DNA from: Scalesia atractyloides
Lineage: Eukaryota > Streptophyta > Magnoliopsida > Asterales > Asteraceae
Length of the DNA stretch: 64,000 nt
Assembly (NCBI GenBank): GCA_947069175.1
Contig: CAMTDV010000009.1
Span: forward strand, 8,067,163 to 8,131,162
Reading direction: 5' to 3'
Positions 1 through 11,546 of the stretch are shown here, piece after piece. The stretch's first letter is position 1. Each line of letters begins with the position of its first letter. A program made the translations under genes and the position numbers. The notes under the pieces are model-generated. The model was not told the DNA's origin. It did not search any database and was given only the letters and a program-made list of their open reading frames with translations.

Positions 1-500
1 ACGAACTGATGGGCCTAATGAATGATACAACTTGACAATATGAAATACATAACTACAAACAATATATACATTCTAAGTTTAGATCACAATATGGTATGGC
101 ACAAGTTTAAATAAACGAGTTAATTTTAGTGACACATGACACATCCAAAAACGTGTAATTAAAAAGGGGAGTTGTAAGATTCACTCACATTGGGTGCGTT
201 CGGTTGATGATGTTGAATGCGCAGAAGTTGGATTTAACCACGAGTGAAACTAACCTAGATAATAACATAATGGTTCGGTAAATAAGCGGATTTTTATTAA
301 TCAATTTTAGTAGGATTATTGGATATATTCTTGTGAGTTTAAGGCTATTTTCTAACGTTAAAAATGTTATTTTTAAGTATTTTTAATTTAAATAAATAAA
401 TAAAAGAAATAAAAAAATGTTGATTTTTGACTGTTGACCATTGACTTGTTTGACCGTTGACTTGTTGACTTGTTGACCGGTTCGGTCGTGTATATGACAT

Positions 501-1084
501 GCGCTGGGTGAGACTCGAACCGGTGACCTCCCGTACGCGTGCACGCAGCTCTACCAACTAAGCTACGTGTCTAACCCGAAATATTTCTGTTTTTAATTAT
601 ATTTATATACTAATTAGATTAATCCGAAAATCATTTATTTAAAAACGATTTAATTGCATGACTCGGTGCTCGCCTCAGGTCTCGAACCCGGGACCTGTGG
701 TTTAATTTGACACACAGTCCACCGCTGGACTGTGTGTCTAACTTGGTAAATAATCTGGTTTTTATTATACTTATATACAAACTAGATAAATTCATTTCTG
801 TCCTTATATAAAAAGTTTGATAATTGCCAGAACCGGTGCAGTAGCCTGGATTCGAACCCGCGACGTATGATTTACACGCGCACACAGTCCACCACTGGAC
901 TGTGTGTCTATCTTGGTTATTATTCCGGTTTTCATTAAACTTAAAATCTATTTGCGAGTGAATCCGATTCAGTTTTAAAAAGGAACATTTTTATTAAGGC
1001 GAGTGTGCGTGTGACAAGAATCGAACTCGGGACGTATGCGTGTTTATTTGCACACAGTCCACCGCTGGACTGTGTGTCTAACCC
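501..1084 (-). other. Array of four tRNA-like modules in the LTR
   Basis: Modules lie at about 501-577, 665-742, 841-912 and 1012-1084, spaced ~170 bp. On the minus strand each begins (G)GGTTAGACAC or similar, has a D-arm-like A box and ends in a T-arm-like B box with GTTCGA. The first resembles a canonical tRNA most: AGCTTAGTTGGTAGAGCT is a normal D arm. In the other three the D arm is extended to a hairpin with stem ACACACAGTCCA around a GCGG or similar loop. No acceptor stem closes, so these are not functional tRNAs, but both internal Pol III promoter boxes are visible. Confidence 0.7.
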
Positions 1085-1803
1085 GAGATATAACTTGATT
1101 TAAATTAAGTATATTTATAACCGAAGACTTCATCTTCTTCGTTAAACTTAACCAGAATCGATGTCCAACTGTTTTGACAAAAATAATCAGTTTCTTTAGT
1201 AAGTTGTGATTAGCTACATGTGAGATTAATAAAAACGAGAGAGATTAGGTGTAAGATATACCGAACAGAGATCCTCTGTTTCGCCGGCGAAATTCCGATG
1301 ATAGCAGGTTATTCCGGCGACGTGTGTCTTGCGGCAGAGGGTCTTCAGGAAGCTTGAGGTGAGTGTGGGTGGTTTCGGTATGAGCTCTAGGTGTTCTGTT
1401 TTTAGAGTAAGGCACAGAGGTGAAGGGGTTCAGTTTTCCGGCGAGTTGCAGAAAGTTTCCGGCGAGTGAAATTACGTCGAGAAAGGGTGTGATTGTGAGC
1501 GAAAAGGCTATCAGAGATTAGAGGGTGCATTTATAGGGAAGAACATCGACGAATTTGGTCTGATTACCGTCTTGATTCGTTGGTCAAGAATTCTCCGGCG
1601 GTTATGACAAATGTCGCGGACTGGACATCGGTTATAACCGACGTCGTTGTTAATACTTACGTTAAGTCAAAGGTAACCGACGGTGATTGGCGAAATCGTC
1701 GGATTTTCCGGCGTCAGCGGGTTTGGGCGCGCTGTGTAACTGGATTTGACTTTCAGATTTAATTTATGTATTAATTGTTTCAATAAGTAAACAAAAGTCA
1801 CAA

Positions 1804-1881
1804 GTGGCGGAGCGGTTGGAAGGATGAGAGTTAAGGCTTGTGGATTCCTGGCTGACCCGGGTTCGAAACCCGGCAGCATTG
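1804..1881 (+). other. tRNA-like module of the long-variable-arm type, opposite strand
   Basis: Starts GTGGCGGAGCGGTTGG (A-box-like) and ends with a perfect five-pair T arm, CCGGG-TTCGAAA-CCCGG, followed by a TTTT run at 1882-1885 that could act as a Pol III terminator. The length and spacing resemble Leu/Ser tRNAs with a long variable arm. The acceptor stem does not pair, so it is a tRNA-derived pseudogene inside the LTR. Confidence 0.6.
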
Positions 1882-2063
1882 TTTTATTTTTATTTCATTA
1901 ATTTTAATACTTTTTCAAATGTAACTTTTATATTCTAATATATTTATTAATTATGTATCGTTTAAAATTAATTTGGGCATTAAATACGCAACGAATTTTT
2001 AACTGATTGTTCGGTTAATAAACGGAGCGGGTTTGGTAAATCCGGTTTTTGACGGATGTTACA

Positions 2064-2080
2064 GTATCCCCTACTTTTTA
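2064..2080 (-). other. Polypurine tract of the Gypsy element
   Basis: On the minus strand, AAAAAGTAGGGGATAC stands directly before the LTR start at 2063. This is where plus-strand DNA priming is expected and it fixes the element's orientation. Confidence 0.75.
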
Positions 2081-2370
2081 GAAATTTCGTCCTGAAATTT
2101 AAGTAGTGGCATATTTGTCTAAAAAAGGATGGTGTTTAATTTGACAGTTACATACTTAGAAAAAAAAGAGTAAGAGTTTAAATTTTTGTTTGAGGCGGTA
2201 ACGTTCCTTGTAAGGGTTGAGTACCCTGCTACAGGAATCGCTTTTTGTTGCCTACGGTAAAAATATTGATAAGCGGAGTTGATTCAATAAGTATGATTTC
2301 ATGCGCAAGAGTTTTGATATGTCTGGAAAGATAAGGTTATATCCTAAAACAAAACTTCTAATACTACAAC

Positions 2371-4250
2371 CTACATGGAACTTCTCATAACCGCCTGACA
2401 ATGCCTCTGATCCTTTGGCAAGAATACTTATATATAGGAAGTACCAGCGGCGTATCCACCATATTCTTGTCAAATTTTCATTGGTTTTATCAGTAAGTTA
2501 TGATTAGTTCTATGATGTGACTCTAGAACATAAATAAACACCACAACCAATGTCCGAGTCCTAATTCTGATAGTATACATGTTTGACTGGTGACATAATC
2601 CCATTTCTTTAAATGATGAGATGATATAAATGCTAGATCAGTGAGTATAAAACGAACTTCAACCAAGAAATTACTAAATCCTACATGGAACTTCTCATAA
2701 CCGCCTGACAATGCCTCTGATCCTTTAGCAAGAATACTTATATATAGGAAGTACCAGCGGCGTATCCACCATATTCTTATCAAATTTTCATTGGTTTTAT
2801 CAGTAAATTATGATTGGTTCTATGATGACTCTAGAACATAAATAAACACAACAACCAATATCTGAGTCTAAATTCTGATAGCATACATGTTTGAATGGTG
2901 ACAGTTCCTCTCTCGTTTGTTATGATGGAGAGGTTCGTTTATGTAGAAATAGAACACAATCCAATTTCTTTAAATGATGAGGTGATATGAATGTTAAATC
3001 AGTGAATGTAACACAAATTTCAACCAAGACAATACTAAATCCTACATGGAACTTCTCATAACCGCCTGATAATGCCTCTGATCATTTGGCAAGAATACTT
3101 ATATATAGGAAGCACCAGCTGCGTATCCACCATATTCTCGTCAAATTTTCATTGGTTTTATCAGTAAGTTATGATTAGTCCTATGTGACTCTAAAACATA
3201 AACAAACACAACAACCAAAGCTTGAGTCTTAATTCTGATAGTATACATGTTTGAATGATGACAGTACCTCTCTCGTTTGTTATGATGGAGAGGTTAGTCT
3301 ATGTAGAAAATGGAACACAATCCAATTTCTTTAAATAATGAGATGATATGAATGCTAAATCAGTGAGTATAACACAAACTTCAACCAAAACAATACTAAA
3401 TCCTACATGGAACTTCTCATAACCGCCTGATAATGCCTCTGATCCTTTGGCAAGAATACTTATATATAGGAAGTACCAGCGGCGTATCCACCATATTCTT
3501 GTCAAATTTTCATTGGCTTTATCCGCAAGTTATGATTAGTTCTATGTGACTCTAATACATAAATAAACACAATCAACCAAAGCTTGAGTCTTAATTCTGA
3601 TAGTATACATGTTTGAATGGTGACAGTACCTCTCTCGTTTGTTATGATGGAGAGGTTAGTCCTTGTGGAAGTGAGACATAGCTCAACTTCTTTAAATGAT
3701 GAAATTGAAATACGTTGAAATGTATGATGAACAAACTTCGACCAAGACATTACTAAATCCTACATGGAACTTCTCATAACCGCCTGATAATGCCTCTGAT
3801 CCTTTGACAAGAATACTTATATATACCAGCGGCGTATCCACCATATTCTTGTCAAATTTTCATTGACTTTATCCGCAAGTTATGATTAGTTCTATGTGAC
3901 TCTAAAACAAACACAACAACCAAAACTTGAGTCTTAATTCTGATAGTATACATGTTTGAATGATGACAATACCTCTCTCGTTTGTTATGATGGAGAGGTT
4001 AGTCTATGTAGAAATGGAACACAAACCAATTTCTTTAAGTGATGAGATGCTATAAATGCTAAATCAGTGAGTACAAAACAAACTTCAATCAAGACATTAC
4101 TAAATTCTACATGGAACTTCTCATAGCCGCCTGATAATGCCTCTGATCCTTTGGCAAGAATACTTATATATAGGAAGTACCAGCGGCGTATCCACCATAT
4201 TCTTGTCAAATTTTCATTGGCTTTATCCGCAAGTTATGATTAGTTCTATG
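2371..4250 (-). repeat. Six tandem ~350-bp repeats in the 3' non-coding region
   Basis: The anchor CTACATGGAACTTCTCATA recurs at 2371, 2681, 3042, 3403, 3760 and about 4108, giving periods of 310, 361, 361, 357 and 348 bp. Each unit contains CTTATATATAGG (a TATA-like string on either strand), except that the fifth has a short deletion there. On the minus strand most units carry the same short open frame starting M(T/I)RIWWIRRWYF; I treat it as incidental because nothing shows translation. Positions 4251-4546 between the array and gag hold no recognisable gene. Confidence 0.85.
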
Positions 4251-4546
4251 TGACTTTAAAACATAAACAAACTGAAATAGTAATTCGCATTAAGATCCTT
4301 GGATAAGATTCCAATTTATAACTAGGATACGGGAAAATTGAGATAACATAAAGAAGACGTAAAAACTAAGCGGTTGGAGTTGAATCTTGATTTTTGGTGA
4401 AGGGGACTAGTTGGGTAGTTTCGTTTGGGCCGTCATTATCTTCAACCGGATTGGCGTTGATGTTGAAAACTCTTCCTCTTGCGGGTGGCCTAGTGATTAG
4501 GTTCCTTGATTTGCTTGGTTAACTGGGTTTGCTTGAGCTTGGGCGT

Positions 4547-5752
4547 TTATGATGTTAACCAATCGGGGCACGTGTTTCTAAAGTGGGTAGGGTCACCACA
4601 ATTGAAAAAGTTCGAACATATGGGAACATGGGGTATTGGGGTTGTTGATAGGTTTGGATCATGTTTTGAGTAGGGGGAGAGATTTGGTTTTGAGAGGTGC
4701 GGCAAGCCTTGCTCAAATGACCATAGCGTCCACAATTCGCACATAGTCGACAAGGTAAGGTAGATGGATGGTGATAAAAACAGGTGCTACATCGAGGGTG
4801 AGGTCCAAGGTATGGTTTCTTATTTGGGTAAGTTGAGTTGGGTGCTACTTGAGTGATTGGGATAGCTTGGATGGGTATGGCTTGTGAAATTGGTTGATTA
4901 CGTTGGGTGACAGTGAAAAGTTGCCCATCTCGTTTTCTCTTAAAAATGGGTTGAGAAGGGGATTCGGTTTGGGTGGAGTTTGAAGTTTCAGTTGATGCTT
5001 TATCCTTCTTCTTCTCCTCCTTGAAGTCTTTATTCCGGATGCGGTTCTCGGTGAGCTCTGTAGCTAACTCCATTGCTGCTTCCAAAGTTGCAGGCGTGGT
5101 ACTTATTACAGAGTCCTGAATCTTTGACGGAAGACCTCGAATGTAGTGCTCGATCAAACGGTAAAGAGGAGTGAACAAGTTGGGAACCATTTGATTTAAC
5201 TCGAGGAATCTTTTGTTGTATGTGGTGTGTTCTCCTTCCTTTTGCTTCAACGAATAAAACTCATCTTCTAATTTCTTGATTTCGCTCCTTGGGCAAAACC
5301 GTCTTGTCATGATTTCCTTCAACTCTTCCCAAGTCAAAGTCATAGCGTCTTCAACACCTCGTTTGGCCTTCTCTGTATTCCACCAAGTAAGTGCTATTCC
5401 AATTAAACGACCAGTAGCATATCGCACTTTGCGATCATCGGGGCAATCGCAATTTAGAAAAGTGTTCTCCATTTCTTCAAACCAATGAAGGAGAGCGGTG
5501 ACACTTTCAGTCCCTTCGTATTTTGGAGGGTCGCAGGATTTGAAATGCTTGTAGGTGCATTTAGTGGTATTTGGGGGGGGGGGGGTTGATAACATTTTGA
5601 TCTTCTTGGTTGACAGGATTAGCGGTAAGGGCTTGTTGGATTTGAACTACAATGTTGGGTATTACGACAGCCATTTGTTGAGCGATTAGGGCAGCCATGC
5701 GCTCGCGGGCTTTTCCTGCTCTCATCTTCCTACGGGCGAGGCTAGAAGACAT
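4547..5752 (-). pseudogene. gag: Gag of the Gypsy element, frameshifted
   Basis: The main frame is 5595-4555 (346 residues). It has a retrotransposon gag (capsid-like) domain over about residues 14-170, with the typical W..E..F, ALTWW and TWEEL..I...F.P motifs, then a basic, Thr/Ser-rich linker and a CCHC zinc knuckle CANCGRYGHLSKAC at about 285-298. The N-terminal ~64 residues (5752-5561) are in another frame: a run of 13 G (5573-5585; C in the coding sense) separates them, and one base fewer would rejoin the frames. A second knuckle (NCGDPTHFRNTC) follows the first in a shifted frame near 4547-4620, with its first Cys changed to Phe. Gag would package RNA and assemble particles. No pol follows. 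Confidence 0.85.
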
Positions 5753-6480
5753 CTACAAGGAATACATATCAAGAGTATGAGTTGGATGTTTTTGGGATCA
5801 TGGGTCGTATTTAGGAATGAACATTCATAAAATAAATATAACATAATAAATCTACTACATCCATAGGATGTCTTGGGCTTTGCTCGTAATTAGGCATTGC
5901 ATGCCGCCATACTTCACCTTCATAATCATGTGGGCCCCCATGAATACCGGGTTTTTCATATGGTTCGCATGTGTTAGCCTGGTTACGTACACTAAAACCC
6001 GGAGAAAATCGAGAAATATGTAACGTATGATATTCGGAATGTGTCCAAGTGTGGACACAGTGACACCTCAAAGTGGGGTTAGTTCGAACGACATTTGGTG
6101 TGGCATGCTTTGGCCTAATAGGTCCTTCGTACTCTCATCGTTAGTCCCCAGGTAGGCAAACTGGTCCGTTATATTGGATTTATACGAATGCCAACCTAGA
6201 CAGGACGTTCCGACTACCGGTACTTGTACCCTTACAGTTACTACATGCCCGTCGCAGAACTCACTTTGATGAGATTTGAAAAATGAAAAATGCGACAAAA
6301 TCTTTGAAAAACGAAAGTATGAAGATGATTTGAATATGTGAACATTGAAATATGTATGATGAATGTGTATGTAAGTATGTATCATAAGTTTGCATGTAAC
6401 CACATAAACAATTAAAATCTAGTCAACTATAGTATAGGCTCTAAGGGTCTAATAACCTATCCTATATCCCTATAGTCATG
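5753..6480 (-). other. Gypsy 5' leader between primer site and gag
   Basis: About 730 bp of untranslated leader. Short open frames here (for example 6403-6068) have no recognisable content. I see no gene. Confidence 0.5.
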
Positions 6481-6492
6481 GCTCTGATACCA
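6481..6492 (-). other. Primer binding site, initiator-Met tRNA
   Basis: The minus strand reads TGGTATCAGAGC, the standard plant complement of the tRNA-iMet 3' end, three bases inside the LTR end at 6496. Confidence 0.9.
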
Positions 6493-6495
6493 ATC

Positions 6496-7053
6496 TGTCA
6501 CACCCCGACCCGCAGTGGAAAAGGTGATCGGGGCATGATTGGGTTATCATCAAAGCTCACGACATTTATTATAACGTTTCATATTTATTATTACAATTTA
6601 AAGGGAAACATACAATCATAATTACATCATGTCCTACACATCATTCTAGACTTCATTATTTTCTTCTAAGGCATTTCCTATGTTTTTCTTGCTTCATCCT
6701 GTTCACCTGTATCATGTGTAAAAATGGTTTTTGGATCAACAAAAAGTTGGCGAGTGAATCCTATGAAAAACATTTGAACAAGTTTATTGAATTGATTATA
6801 AAATAAAGTGCACAACCACATATGAGTAAATATAGATGTAAACTTATTCACAAATCACTTAATATTAAATAATGCACACACATACAATAATAGATTGTTT
6901 GGAGGCACGCGTTGCTCAACTCGTCTCCCACGAGGAACTGATGGGCCTAATGAATGAGTTTTGAGGCACGCGTTGTTCTACGAACTGATGGGCCTAATGA
7001 ATGATTTGCATACAACTTGACAATATGAAATACATAACTACAAACAATATATA
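6496..7053 (-). repeat. 5' LTR of the Gypsy element, downstream piece
   Basis: The end of the 5' LTR; its outer edge reads TGTCACACCCCGACCCGC on the plus strand. It stops at 7053 where a solo LTR is inserted and resumes at 9558. The target ATATA is present at 7049-7053 and again at 9558-9562. A ~50-bp tandem duplication containing GGCACGCGTTG occurs at about 6901-7010. Confidence 0.88.
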
Positions 7054-8029
7054 TGTCCACACCCCGACCCGCAGCGGAAATAAGAGTCGGGGTATAATTG
7101 GGTTATCACCAAAGCTCATGATATTTACTAATATGTAAAAATGGGGGTTTTTGGGTCAACATAACCTTGTTAGATAAACATTTATTATTGATTTTCTTGT
7201 TAGTTTATCAATGAAAAATTGTGCATAATCATAAATGAGCAAATGTAAATAATCAGGCAGTATCAATTAGCAATCACAACTATAACATACAATAACATAT
7301 GATAGCATACATTAACATACCAACATCATACGATAAATAATATGAATGAAACTGTGCGATCAAGGCTCAATCAAACGGAGCCGATCGTATTGCATGTACT
7401 GAAAATGATAAATGTCTGTGCGATTAAGGCTCAATCCAACGGAGCCGATCGTATGTTGGCACGCCAGGTTCACGCTCATAATGTAATGGGGAACTTGCTC
7501 AACGCTCATAATGTAATGGGGAGCTGCGGCCTATGAAATTGCATGTACTGAAAATAATAAATTGAATCTAACAATAACCACACAAACAGTTGAATCAAGC
7601 TGAATACACATGTTCATGATATGATGTATGCACAATGATTTAAATATAATATATAGCAAGACACATGATACACCCCAAAACGTGATTAAAACGGGGAATT
7701 TGTAAAGATTCACTCACATTGGGTGCGTTGGATTTGAGATGGTGAGATGCGCACGAGTTGGAAGAGCTAAACAACGAGAATTAACTAACCTAAATAATAA
7801 CGGAAAATATAGTAAATGAGTGGATTTTATTAATAATTTTAATAAGATTTTTAGATATATTTTTGTGAGTTTAAGGCTATTTCCTATCTTTAAAAACATT
7901 ATTTTTAAGTATTTTTAATTTATTTTTAAATTAAATTAAATAAATAAAAATATAAAAAATTGTTGACTTTTTGCGACCGTTGACCGTTTGACTTGTTGAC
8001 TTGTTGACCGGTTTATTGTGTAAATTCAT

Positions 8030-8447
8030 GCGCTGGGTGAGGCTCGAACCCGAGACCTCCCGTACGCGTGCACGCAGCTCTACCAACTGAGCTACGTGTC
8101 TAACCTGAAATAATTCTGTTTTTAATTATACTTATATATTAACTCAATTTATCTAAAATCCTTTTATTTTCAAAAACATTTTAATTCGTCGAACCGGTGC
8201 CATGTACAAGTCTCGAACCCGGGACCTGTGCTTTAACGCTACACATAGTCCACCGCTGGACTGTGTGTCTAACTTGGTTATTATACAGATTTTTATTATA
8301 CTTAACAACTAACGGAGTTAACCCGGTTCAGTTTTAAACAAAAAGGCATTTTATTACATAGAGGGTGCGTGTATCAGGGATCGAACTCGGGACGTATGCG
8401 TGTTTTTGTTCGCACACAGTCCACCGCTGGACTGTGTGTCTAACCCG
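8030..8447 (-). other. Three tRNA-like modules in the solo LTR
   Basis: Modules at about 8030-8105, 8198-8276 and 8371-8447 correspond to the first, second and fourth modules of the host LTR; the third is missing. The first has a clean D arm (GCTCAGTTGGTAGAGC); the others have the extended hairpin D arm. Retention in a diverged copy shows that the array is a family feature. Confidence 0.65.
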
Positions 8448-9292
8448 ATCAAAATACCAAATTTAATTATTCTTATATTGTTAGCGCAGTTCATCTTCTT
8501 CGTTAGATTTTACAGGCAGTAGATTACACCGTTAAATCTTGTTTAGTTCGATTGATAAATATTGTACAAATTAATATGAAACGGTAGAAACGATAATTAG
8601 AAGTAAACATACCAATGAACGGTTTATTTCAGAATTCCGGCAAGGTGTTGGTCTCTGTTTTTGTGCACTTCAACTGAACAAGACAAATAACCGTTTTGAT
8701 TAGCTAATCGTGGAATTGAAGTGATAAACAAACGTTAACAGAGTGTTTGAATGTCCTTACCGATTCACAGATGAAAATAAAGATTTCCAGAACTTTTCCG
8801 GCGAACTGGTATTATTCGATAGTAGCGTCTGAATTCGATTTCAAGCGAAAGGTTTGAGTTAGAAATAGCTTAACAATTGTTAGACTACGACGGTATTTAA
8901 AGACTTACCGTTTTGATGATGAATACGGTTTTCCGGCGAACTTGCAGAAATTTCCGGCGAGTAAAATAAACTTCTCCGGTGGACTGTAAAGTGTGCGGAA
9001 ATGTAATTGGAGGTTTGTGGAATGTTTCTGAGTCGTGAAGAAGATCTTTGATTACAGTAATTCGGATTATTGGATAGCTTCGGTTATAAAACCCATCATC
9101 ATCCGAATTCAAGTCAATTCAAGTCTGAATTGATTAGAATTGTCGGTGCATCGGTTATAAACCTGAAATCGCGATTATTCAAACGTTTAGACGGTTGAAT
9201 AGCCGATTTCAGTTTTTCAGTTGGCGCAACCGGTTTATCTAGGTTTGTATATAAGTCTTATTTGTTTCCTAGAGTTGACAGAAAACAAACAA

Positions 9293-9373
9293 GTGGCGGA
9301 GTGGTTATGCGTGAGAGTGTTAAACCTTTGGAGTTACAACCCGGCTGACCCGGGTTCGAGTCCCGCAGCCCCA
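9293..9373 (+). other. Plus-strand tRNA-like module in the solo LTR
   Basis: Starts GTGGCGGAGTGGTTATGCG and ends with GGGTTCGAGTCCCGCAGCC, a good A box and B box of the Leu/Ser type, then TTTATTTTTTT. It is the equivalent of 1804-1881. Confidence 0.6.
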
Positions 9374-10004
9374 TTTATTTTTTTATTGCTTTATTTATAC
9401 TTTTTTATCAATTATAACTTTTATGGTTTAGTTTGTTTATTAATTATGTATCATTAAAAATTAAAATAAGCACAAATAGGCAACGAACATTTATAACTTG
9501 ATATTCGATTACAAAATGGAGCGGGTTTGGTAAAACCCGTTTTCGACAAATGTTACAATATACATTCTAAGTTTAGATCACAATATGGTATGGCACAAGT
9601 TTAAATAAACGAGTTAATTTTAGTGACACATGACACCCCAAAACGTGTAATTAAAAAGGGGAGTTGTAATATTCACTCACATTGGGTGCGTTCGGTTGAT
9701 GATGTTGAATGCGCACGAAGTTGGATTTAACCACGAGTGAAACTAACCTAGATAATAACATAATGGTTCGGTAAATAAGCGGATTATTATTAATCAATTT
9801 TAGTAGGATTATTGGATATATTCTTGTGAGTTTAAGGCTATTTTCTAACCTTAAAAATGTTATTTTTAAGTATTTTTAATTGATTTTTAATTTAAATAAA
9901 TAATAAAAGAACTAAAAAAAATGTTGATTTTTGACTGTTGACCATTGACTTGTTTGACCGTTGACTTGTTGACTTGTTGACCGGTTCGGTCGTGTATATG
10001 ACAT

Positions 10005-10588
10005 GCGCTGGGTGAGACTCGAACCGGCGACCTCCCGTACGCGTGCACGCAGCTCTACCAACTGAGCTACGTGTCTAACCTGAAATATTTCTGTTTTTAA
10101 TTATATTTATATACTAATTAGATTAATCCGAAAATCATTTATTTAAAAACGATTTAATTGCATGACTCGGTGCTCGCCTCAGGTCTCGAACCCGGGACCT
10201 GTGGTTTAATTTGACACACAGTCCACCGCTGGACTGTGTGTCTAACTTGGTAAATAATCTGGTTTTTATTATACTTATATACAAACTAGATAAATTCATT
10301 TCTGTCCTTATATAAAAGTTTGATAATTGCCAGAACCGGTGCAGTAGCCTGGACTCGAACCCGCGACATATGATTTACACGCGCACACAGTCCACCACTG
10401 GACTGTGTGTCTATCTTGGTTATTATTCCGGTTTTCATTAAACTTAAAATCTATTTGCGAGTGAATCCGGTTCAGTTTTAAAAAGGAACATTTTTATTAA
10501 GGCGAGTGTGCGTGTGACAAGAATCGAACTCGGGACGTATGCGTGTTTATTTGCACACAGTCCACCGCTGGACTGTGTGTCTAACCCG
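10005..10588 (-). other. Four tRNA-like modules in the 5' LTR
   Basis: Modules at about 10005-10081, 10170-10247, 10345-10416 and 10515-10588 repeat those at 501-1084 with very few changes. Confidence 0.68.
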
Positions 10589-11285
10589 AGATATAACTTG
10601 ATTTAAATTAAGTATATTTATAACCGAAGACTTCATCTTCTTCGTTAAACTTAACCAGAATCGATGTCCGACTGTTTTGAAAAAAATAATCAGTTTCTTT
10701 AGTAAGTTGTGATTAGCTACATGTGAGATTAATAAAAACGAGAGAGATTAGGTGTAAGATGTACCGAACAGAGATCCTCTGTTTCGCCGGCAAAATTCCG
10801 ATGATAGCAGGTTATTCCGGCGACGTGTGTCTTGCGGCAGAGGGTCTTCAGGAAGCTTGAGGTGAGTGTGGGTGGCTTCGGTATGAGCTCTAGGTGTTCT
10901 GTTTTTAGAGTAAGGCACAGAGGTGAAGGGGTTCGGTTTTCCGGCGAGTGAAATTACGTCGAGAAAGGGTGTGATTGTGAGCGAAAAGGCTATCAGAGGT
11001 TAGAGGGTGCATTTATAGGGAAGAACATCGACGAATTTGGTCTGATTACCGTCTTGATTCGTTGGTCAAGAATTCTCCGGCGGTTATGACAAATGTCGCG
11101 GACTGGACATCGGTTATAACCGACGTCGTTGTTAATACTTACGTTAAGTCAAAGGTAACCGACGGTGATTGGCGAAATCGTCGGATTTTCCGGCGTCAGC
11201 GGGTTTGGGCGCGCTGTTTAACTGGATTTGACTTTCAGATTTAATTTATGTATTAATTGTTTCAATAAGTAAACAAAAGTCACAA

Positions 11286-11363
11286 GTGGCGGAGCGGTTG
11301 GAAGGATGAGAGTTAAGGCTTGTGGATTCCTGGCTGACCCGGGTTCGAAACCCGGCAGCATTG
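11286..11363 (+). other. Plus-strand tRNA-like module in the 5' LTR
   Basis: Same as 1804-1881, with the perfect T arm CCGGG-TTCGAAA-CCCGG followed by TTTT. Confidence 0.6.
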
Positions 11364-11546
11364 TTTTATTTTTATTTCATTAATTTTAATACTTTTTCAA
11401 ATGTAACTTTTATATTCTAATATATTTATTAATTATGTATCGTTTAAAATTAATTTGGGCATTAAATACGCAACGAAATTTTTAACTGATTGTTCGGTTA
11501 ATAAACGGAGCGGGTTTGGTAAATCCGGTTTTTGACGGATGTTACA

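Larger units (their letters stand above)
1..2063 (-). repeat. 3' LTR of the Gypsy element, cut by the window start
   Basis: Matches 6980-7053 plus 9558-11546 almost base for base. On the minus strand it opens TGTAACATCCG at 2063. Compared with the 5' LTR it keeps a 21-bp stretch near 1447-1467 lying between two GGCGAG repeats, which the other copy has lost. It contains four minus-strand tRNA-like modules and one plus-strand module, listed separately. Confidence 0.88.
7054..9557 (-). mobile_element. Solo Gypsy LTR nested in a related LTR
   Basis: On the minus strand it begins TGTAACATTTGTCG at 9557 and ends at 7054 with GGGGTGTGGACA, 2504 bp in all. A perfect 5-bp duplication, ATATA, flanks it (7049-7053 and 9558-9562), and the uninterrupted site can be read in the other LTR near position 50. 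It is a diverged relative of its host LTR and has no internal region, so it arose by LTR-LTR recombination after insertion. Confidence 0.92.
1..11546 (-). mobile_element. Ty3/Gypsy LTR element with gag but no pol (TR-GAG type)
   Basis: Read on the minus strand, the element starts at 11546 with TGTAACATCCG, has its 5' LTR at 6496-11546 (split by a nested solo LTR), an initiator-Met primer site at 6481-6492, a gag at 5752-4547, a tandem-repeat block, a polypurine tract at 2080-2064 and a 3' LTR starting at 2063 and running off the window. The two LTRs look about 98% identical by eye, so the insertion is young. No protease, integrase, reverse transcriptase or RNase H can be found between gag and the polypurine tract. 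That matches the non-autonomous TR-GAG class, which must borrow pol from a relative. Long LTRs and the Met-i primer site suggest the chromovirus Tekay/Del lineage, but this is inference. The right flank is ATCAT; the matching duplication would lie left of the window. Confidence 0.85.
9558..11546 (-). repeat. 5' LTR of the Gypsy element, upstream piece
   Basis: Continues the LTR interrupted at 7053 and ends at 11546 with TGTTACA on the plus strand. Together the two pieces make an LTR of about 2.54 kb. Confidence 0.9.

Noticed and set aside
711..1080. CRISPR-like spacing of repeated hairpins
   Set aside because: The repeats are tRNA-derived modules in plant LTRs; eukaryotic context excludes CRISPR.
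501..1084. Functional tRNA genes
   Set aside because: Acceptor stems do not pair and D arms are mostly abnormal, so I call them tRNA-like only.
1580..1762. 60-codon frame repeated at 11062-11244
   Set aside because: It is the same LTR sequence in both LTRs; short and without domain.
2252..4209. Repeated MTRIWWIRRWYF frames
   Set aside because: They follow from tandem duplication of one DNA unit; no start context, conservation test or domain supports translation.
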